A stretch of DNA of 64,000 bases from NCBI GenBank assembly GCA_021773355.1, contig JAJFKE010000046.1, forward strand, positions 1-64,000, written 5' to 3'. A model generated the notes under the pieces. The model was not told the DNA's origin and ran no database searches. It worked only from the letters and a program-made list of their open reading frames with translations. Each line of letters opens with the position of its first letter. The stretch's first letter is position 1. The position numbers and the translations under genes are program-made. Shown here piece after piece: positions 60,502-64,000 of the stretch. Source of the DNA: Gammaproteobacteria bacterium. Its GTDB lineage: Bacteria; Pseudomonadota; Gammaproteobacteria; Pseudomonadales; Pseudohongiellaceae.

Positions 60502-61860
60502 CTATTGAAGCAGGCCGGTAAACAGGGGCCGCTCATCTATGAGCGCTTGAATCTCCGCCAGTCGACTCTGGTACTGCGGGCTATTTCTATCGGTGTACAT
60601 GGCATTGAAATCTGATTCCGATAAACCATCACGATTATTGCCCACTTCCGGCATATAGTCTGACTCGCTCTGCAAATTCGACAGGCGTTCCTGCATGATC
60701 AACGCGGATTCGCTATCTCTTGTAGATAGACGCGCCATTGTTACGCCGACGCTGTTTGCGGTCAGGTCAGAAAAGCTGAAGCCGGAGCGGTAGCGCGCGT
60801 CATAAGCTTCTTTGGTAGTTGACAGCATCTGTGCCAGGTCGGCACCCGCGGATGCTGTGACGGCAGCAATTGATATTAAGTGCTGAGCCAGATCCTGCCG
60901 GCGTTGCAGGCGAGCCTCAATATATGGCGCTGGTTCCAATTGCTGTGCTAATTCAGTTCCTATTAGTTGTGCAATGGGCTCTTGATTCAAATAGATCGCT
61001 AATGTCTGGAACAGAGTTCGGTTCTCGGCAATGGGGTCGCTGCCGGCCAGCGACTTTTCTCGCGCCGCAGCAAACATAGGAATTAGAAACGCATTGATCG
61101 ATATTGCACGTATGTCCATGGGAACAGTCGCCGCAATGTCCGAGATCATCTGGTAGTAGTGGATAATTCGCTGTTGATCCGGCCCGGAGATAAATAATTG
61201 CTGAGCCTGATTGCCGATGCGACTAATAAGTGTAGGGTCCCATTGCAGCAGGACGTTCATTCTATTTTCAGCGAGTTTGACGCTTTCTACATTGTTCAGT
61301 AGTTCACTGAAATCCAGATAGGCCGTGTTTCCGGATGTAAGATTGGCACGCAGCCGATTTAAGGTGTATTGCAGAAATCTATCCGGTACACCGATCCTGC
61401 CAATCTTCAGTGCGCTTAGTGTCAGCAGATTTCCGTTTTCGATGAAGTCCGCATGAACATTGAGAAACAGGGGAACTGGGCCCTGATTGATTCGTAAGCT
61501 AATTTTGGTATTTAGAGTCTCTTCACCAAGGCTAAGTTGAGCTGCCCAGTCTGGCGCAAGATTCATGATGTTGAGGGCATAACGAAGCAGCAGATTCAGT
61601 TCTTCAGCGTTTAATTGCAATTCCTGCTTGCTAGCTGTGGTCGGAGTTTGCGGCGTGCTCTCCAACAACAAAGACTCAATTCGAGAAAGTTCATCCCCGC
61701 TTATCTGTTGCTCAGTTACCAGAGAAGGGGAGGTCTCCACCGATAGCAGCAATACTATTACCGGAGCGCTTAGCATTAGCACTAATATTGGGCGTAGCAG
61801 CAGCGTAAACAGTTTCGATTGGGCTGAAGCCTTAGAATCTAGCAAAACGTGGTTGCTCAT
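60502..61860 (-). CDS. Hypothetical membrane-anchored protein
   Basis: The 452-residue protein has one N-terminal membrane helix (about 22-43: LRPILVLMLSAPVIVLLLSV) and a large domain predicted outside the cytoplasm. That part alternates amphipathic beta and helical segments and shows no catalytic motif. It has several Arg/Gln-rich helices near residues 320-400 and ends RPLFTGLLQ. I know similar unnamed gammaproteobacterial proteins of this size but no function. It stands alone, divergent to the next gene across a 245-bp AT-rich region. Confidence 0.7.
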   Translation of the reverse strand: MSNHVLLDSKASAQSKLFTLLLRPILVLMLSAPVIVLLLSVETSPSLVTEQQISGDELSRIESLLLESTPQTPTTASKQELQLNAEELNLLLRYALNIMNLAPDWAAQLSLGEETLNTKISLRINQGPVPLFLNVHADFIENGNLLTLSALKIGRIGVPDRFLQYTLNRLRANLTSGNTAYLDFSELLNNVESVKLAENRMNVLLQWDPTLISRIGNQAQQLFISGPDQQRIIHYYQMISDIAATVPMDIRAISINAFLIPMFAAAREKSLAGSDPIAENRTLFQTLAIYLNQEPIAQLIGTELAQQLEPAPYIEARLQRRQDLAQHLISIAAVTASAGADLAQMLSTTKEAYDARYRSGFSFSDLTANSVGVTMARLSTRDSESALIMQERLSNLQSESDYMPEVGNNRDGLSESDFNAMYTDRNSPQYQSRLAEIQALIDERPLFTGLLQ

Positions 61861-62105
61861 TGTGAATGCGTATTGCTCGCCTGATTTTTAGTACACTAGT
61901 AGTCGTATCCTGCCGATAAAAGGCAAAAGTTTGTTTAGAGCTCGATTTTACTGACAAACTGCGTTTTTATCGCTATAAAGTATGACAAAGTCGACAAATT
62001 CTGGGATTTATCTAGAAAATAATTTATTAATCAAGGGCTTGGCGTTAGTATTCCTTGATCGTTGGAAGTGACCTGCTTAGGGCGCTAATCCTGAAGGAGA
62101 TTGTA

Positions 62106-62759
62106 ATGATAAACCGCCTGGTTATATGCAAATTCAGCCTATACCCCAGTACCGTTGCCCTGCGAGCGATAATAGGTATGTTGCTGATGGTGGTACTGGC
62201 ATCTTGTGCCTCGCAAAGTGCGAGAGATGCGGAACTGGCCGCGCAGGAAGCAGAGCGCGTTGCAATGCAACAGCAAGCTGCAGAATTGGCGCAGCAACAG
62301 GAGCGAGTACGCGCCGCCGAGTTGCAACGCCAGCGCGAACAACAAGCTGCTGAGCGAGCCAGGGTGCAAGCCGAAAGAGATCGCCAGTTAGCTCAAGCGA
62401 GAGCACGCGCCGAAGCCGAACGCCAGCAGCGTGAAGCTGCAGAGCAGCGCGAAACCGCGCGCTTGGCAGCGATTGCCGCAGCAGAGGCAGAGCGCCAGCA
62501 GAAGATCGATAGAATTGCTGCTTTAGAACAACAGATCGCCTCTATCCAAACCCAGGTAGTGGACGAAGAATCCAGGCGCGGGAATCTTGAGGAAGCCATC
62601 GTGGTGGCTGAAGAACTGCTGACGGTGCTGACTGCAGAACAGGCGAAATATGAAAACACAGATGCCGATGGCAATACTGTTGACCCCCTGGCCAAGGAGT
62701 TGATCGCCGAATTGGAATCACGCAAGAATGAATTGTTAAGGCAGGCAGGTTCCCGCTAG
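62106..62759 (+). CDS. Coiled-coil lipoprotein
   Basis: The 217-residue protein has a lipoprotein signal (IIGMLLMVVLASC, lipobox Cys) and then a long Ala/Gln/Arg/Glu-rich helix (for example ERVAMQQQAAELAQQQERV) forming a coiled coil to the C-terminus. ATG 62106 has AAGGAGA five bases upstream and is preferred over the longer frame from 62055. It is likely an outer- or inner-membrane-anchored rod in the periplasm. The repetitive composition makes distant homology unreliable. Confidence 0.8.
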   Translation: MINRLVICKFSLYPSTVALRAIIGMLLMVVLASCASQSARDAELAAQEAERVAMQQQAAELAQQQERVRAAELQRQREQQAAERARVQAERDRQLAQARARAEAERQQREAAEQRETARLAAIAAAEAERQQKIDRIAALEQQIASIQTQVVDEESRRGNLEEAIVVAEELLTVLTAEQAKYENTDADGNTVDPLAKELIAELESRKNELLRQAGSR

Positions 62760-62824
62760 AGCTCGCTAACTCACAGAAGGCGGCCGCTTCAGGCGGGACT
62801 CAATAGGTAATTCTGTAGGCGATT

Positions 62825-62986
62825 ATGAGCAATAAAGTAGTCGATTTTGCAGCTGGTAAGAACAGTCAGCTGCACAGGCGCAAGGAGGCCAAGGTCGATG
62901 CTATGCGTGAGGCCTTTCGATTGGCGCGTGGCGAATCCGATAAGCCTGAGGGCAAGAGTAAAAAGCGGCGCAAATCCAAGAAATAA
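62825..62986 (+). CDS. Small basic protein of 53 residues
   Basis: Reading from ATG 62825 gives a 53-residue protein MSNKVVDFAAGKNSQLHRR... with a middle helix (DAMREAFRLARGE) and a strongly basic tail (KSKKRRKSKK), and stop at 62984-62986. The style is that of a small nucleic-acid or ribosome-associated protein. No strong ribosome site is seen (AGGCGATT is closest). It sits 66 bases after the lipoprotein gene. Function unknown. Confidence 0.6.
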   Translation: MSNKVVDFAAGKNSQLHRRKEAKVDAMREAFRLARGESDKPEGKSKKRRKSKK

Positions 62987-63089
62987 CAATGCCGCTGTGC
63001 CATTTCCAGCTAATGTCCCAGGTCCACTTGGAACGGTCTGTTCCCGGTTCCGCATAAACCCCTCACAAACCACTGAAATACTGGTTTCA

Positions 63090-63112
63090 CGGCGAGTTTA
63101 GCCGCTTTTTTT
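63090..63112 (+). terminator. Rho-independent terminator before hppA
   Basis: CGGC (63090-63093) pairs with GCCG (63101-63104) across a 7-base loop and is followed by C and a run of seven T. A second possible stem, GCCGC-T7-GCGGC, overlaps it. It lies after the small basic protein gene and 70 bases before the pyrophosphatase start. Confidence 0.6.
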
Positions 63113-63181
63113 GCGGCCTTCGTTATGTTAAAGTGCGCGCCTTTGAAATAAACATTCCAATTTTTAAGGGGAAGATTCTAG

Positions 63182-64000
63182 ATGTCGGGCATAACAATTA
63201 CGGTAACTATGGTCCTGTCGCTACTAGGCTTGGGAATAGCCTTCTTTTACATGAAGAAGGTAGTAAGTATACCGCTTGATCTAGGGCTGGAAGAAGAACA
63301 GGCGAACCGTCTTAAATTCATCCACGGTGCGATTGCAGATGGGGCCATGGCCTTCTTGAAGCAGGAATACAAAGTCCTGGCCATCTTCATGGTGGTGTTT
63401 GCCGCCATAATCGCTGTTCTGATTAACGATACCCATACCCCGAATATTCATGAAGGGATCTATACGGCTATCGCTTTTCTTTTCGGTGGTGCCATCTCTA
63501 TAGCTTCTGGCTATATCGGAATGAAGGTAGCTACTCAGGGCAATGCCCGAACTACAGTTTCTGCGAAGAAAGATATTTCTGCGGCATACGATGTTGCAAT
63601 CAACTCTGGTGCCGTGATGGGTTTCGCCCTCGTTGGGTTGGCCACGCTAGGATTAGTTATTATTTATGTTGTCATGAGCTGGTTGCTTGCCGATTTGGGT
63701 CCAGAAAATAACCACATACTTATGGAGGTTATAGCGGGTTTTGGATTAGGTGGTTCGACCATCGCATTATTTGCGCGAGTAGGTGGCGGTATCTTTACCA
63801 AGGCTGCTGACGTTGGAGCTGACCTTGTCGGTAAGGTTGAGCAGGGCATCCCCGAAGACGATCCACGTAACCCAGCGGTAATTGCTGACAACGTTGGAGA
63901 CAACGTAGGTGATGTTGCTGGTATGGGTGCTGACCTTTTTGGTTCATGTGCTGAAAGCACCTGTGCTGCCATGGTGATTAGCGCTGTAGTATTTGCTGGT
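63182..64000 (+). CDS. hppA: Membrane-bound ion-pumping pyrophosphatase (3' end outside window)
   Basis: The frame from ATG 63182 stays open to the window end (273 residues visible). It has hydrophobic helices at about 4-24, 60-80, 100-120 and 140-165. The pyrophosphatase active-site sequence is present: FTKAADVGADLVGKVEQGIPEDDPRNPAVIADNVGDNVGD (in part, residues about 205-245), containing the acidic DxxxxxxxD ligands for Mg-PPi and Mg. The enzyme couples PPi hydrolysis to H+ or Na+ transport across the inner membrane. The residue that separates K+-dependent from independent types lies beyond the window. GGGGAAGA precedes the start. Confidence 0.96.
   Translation, partial: MSGITITVTMVLSLLGLGIAFFYMKKVVSIPLDLGLEEEQANRLKFIHGAIADGAMAFLKQEYKVLAIFMVVFAAIIAVLINDTHTPNIHEGIYTAIAFLFGGAISIASGYIGMKVATQGNARTTVSAKKDISAAYDVAINSGAVMGFALVGLATLGLVIIYVVMSWLLADLGPENNHILMEVIAGFGLGGSTIALFARVGGGIFTKAADVGADLVGKVEQGIPEDDPRNPAVIADNVGDNVGDVAGMGADLFGSCAESTCAAMVISAVVFAG

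Overview
The window comes from a gammaproteobacterium, most likely a marine or environmental member of the Pseudomonadales/Cellvibrionales lineage. The best evidence is the right-hand block dksA - gluQ - cbrX - cbrA - cbrB - (sRNA) - pcnB - panB - panC - acs, which matches, from memory, the order around cbrAB in Pseudomonas. The taxonomic call is inference from synteny; nothing here fixes genus or species.

Left part (1-28,900): a cut-off cupin gene, a secreted predicted methyltransferase and a LuxR-type regulator precede a long, tightly packed plus-strand locus (about 2,555-28,769). This is a complete-looking extracellular contractile injection system (eCIS, the Afp/PVC/MAC family). It encodes a DUF4255 protein, one sheath, two tube proteins, a DUF5908 protein, a LysM-tipped Afp7-like protein, a VgrG-like spike, PAAR tip, gp25, baseplate J (Afp11), Afp12, a tape-measure protein and an Afp15-like AAA+ ATPase. 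Three unrecognised genes sit between tape measure and ATPase, where fibre or accessory genes would be expected. The locus ends with two paralogous DUF4157 proteins that share a leader of about 130 residues but have unrelated C-termini: one nuclease-like, one with a possible Cys-His centre and a C-terminal membrane helix. These are the likely cargo toxins. A perfect 15-bp hairpin closes the locus.

Middle part (28,900-42,800): an esterase, a frameshifted small secreted protein gene, two lipoproteins (one a c-type cytochrome with an FNR/ANR-like box upstream), a Bcr/CflA-type MFS pump, and a minus-strand cluster of DUF58 - TgpA-like transglutaminase - MoxR ATPase - TPR protein. A membrane-anchored XRE regulator and an aldo/keto reductase follow.

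Right part (42,800-64,000): acs, panC, panB, a deoxynucleoside kinase and pcnB, then a 978-bp gene-free gap before cbrB. On the minus strand this gap contains a sigma-54 promoter, CbrB-like half sites upstream of it, five A-rich AANAANAA-type patches and a closing hairpin. This is the architecture of the Pseudomonas CrcZ RNA, which titrates Hfq/Crc, and it is the most interesting non-coding signal in the window. CbrX-CbrA-CbrB, gluQ and dksA follow, then an aminotransferase, sfsA, a Rieske protein, a cystathionine gamma-synthase-family enzyme, a second DksA/TraR protein, two hypothetical envelope proteins, a 53-residue basic protein and the start of a membrane pyrophosphatase gene cut by the window end.
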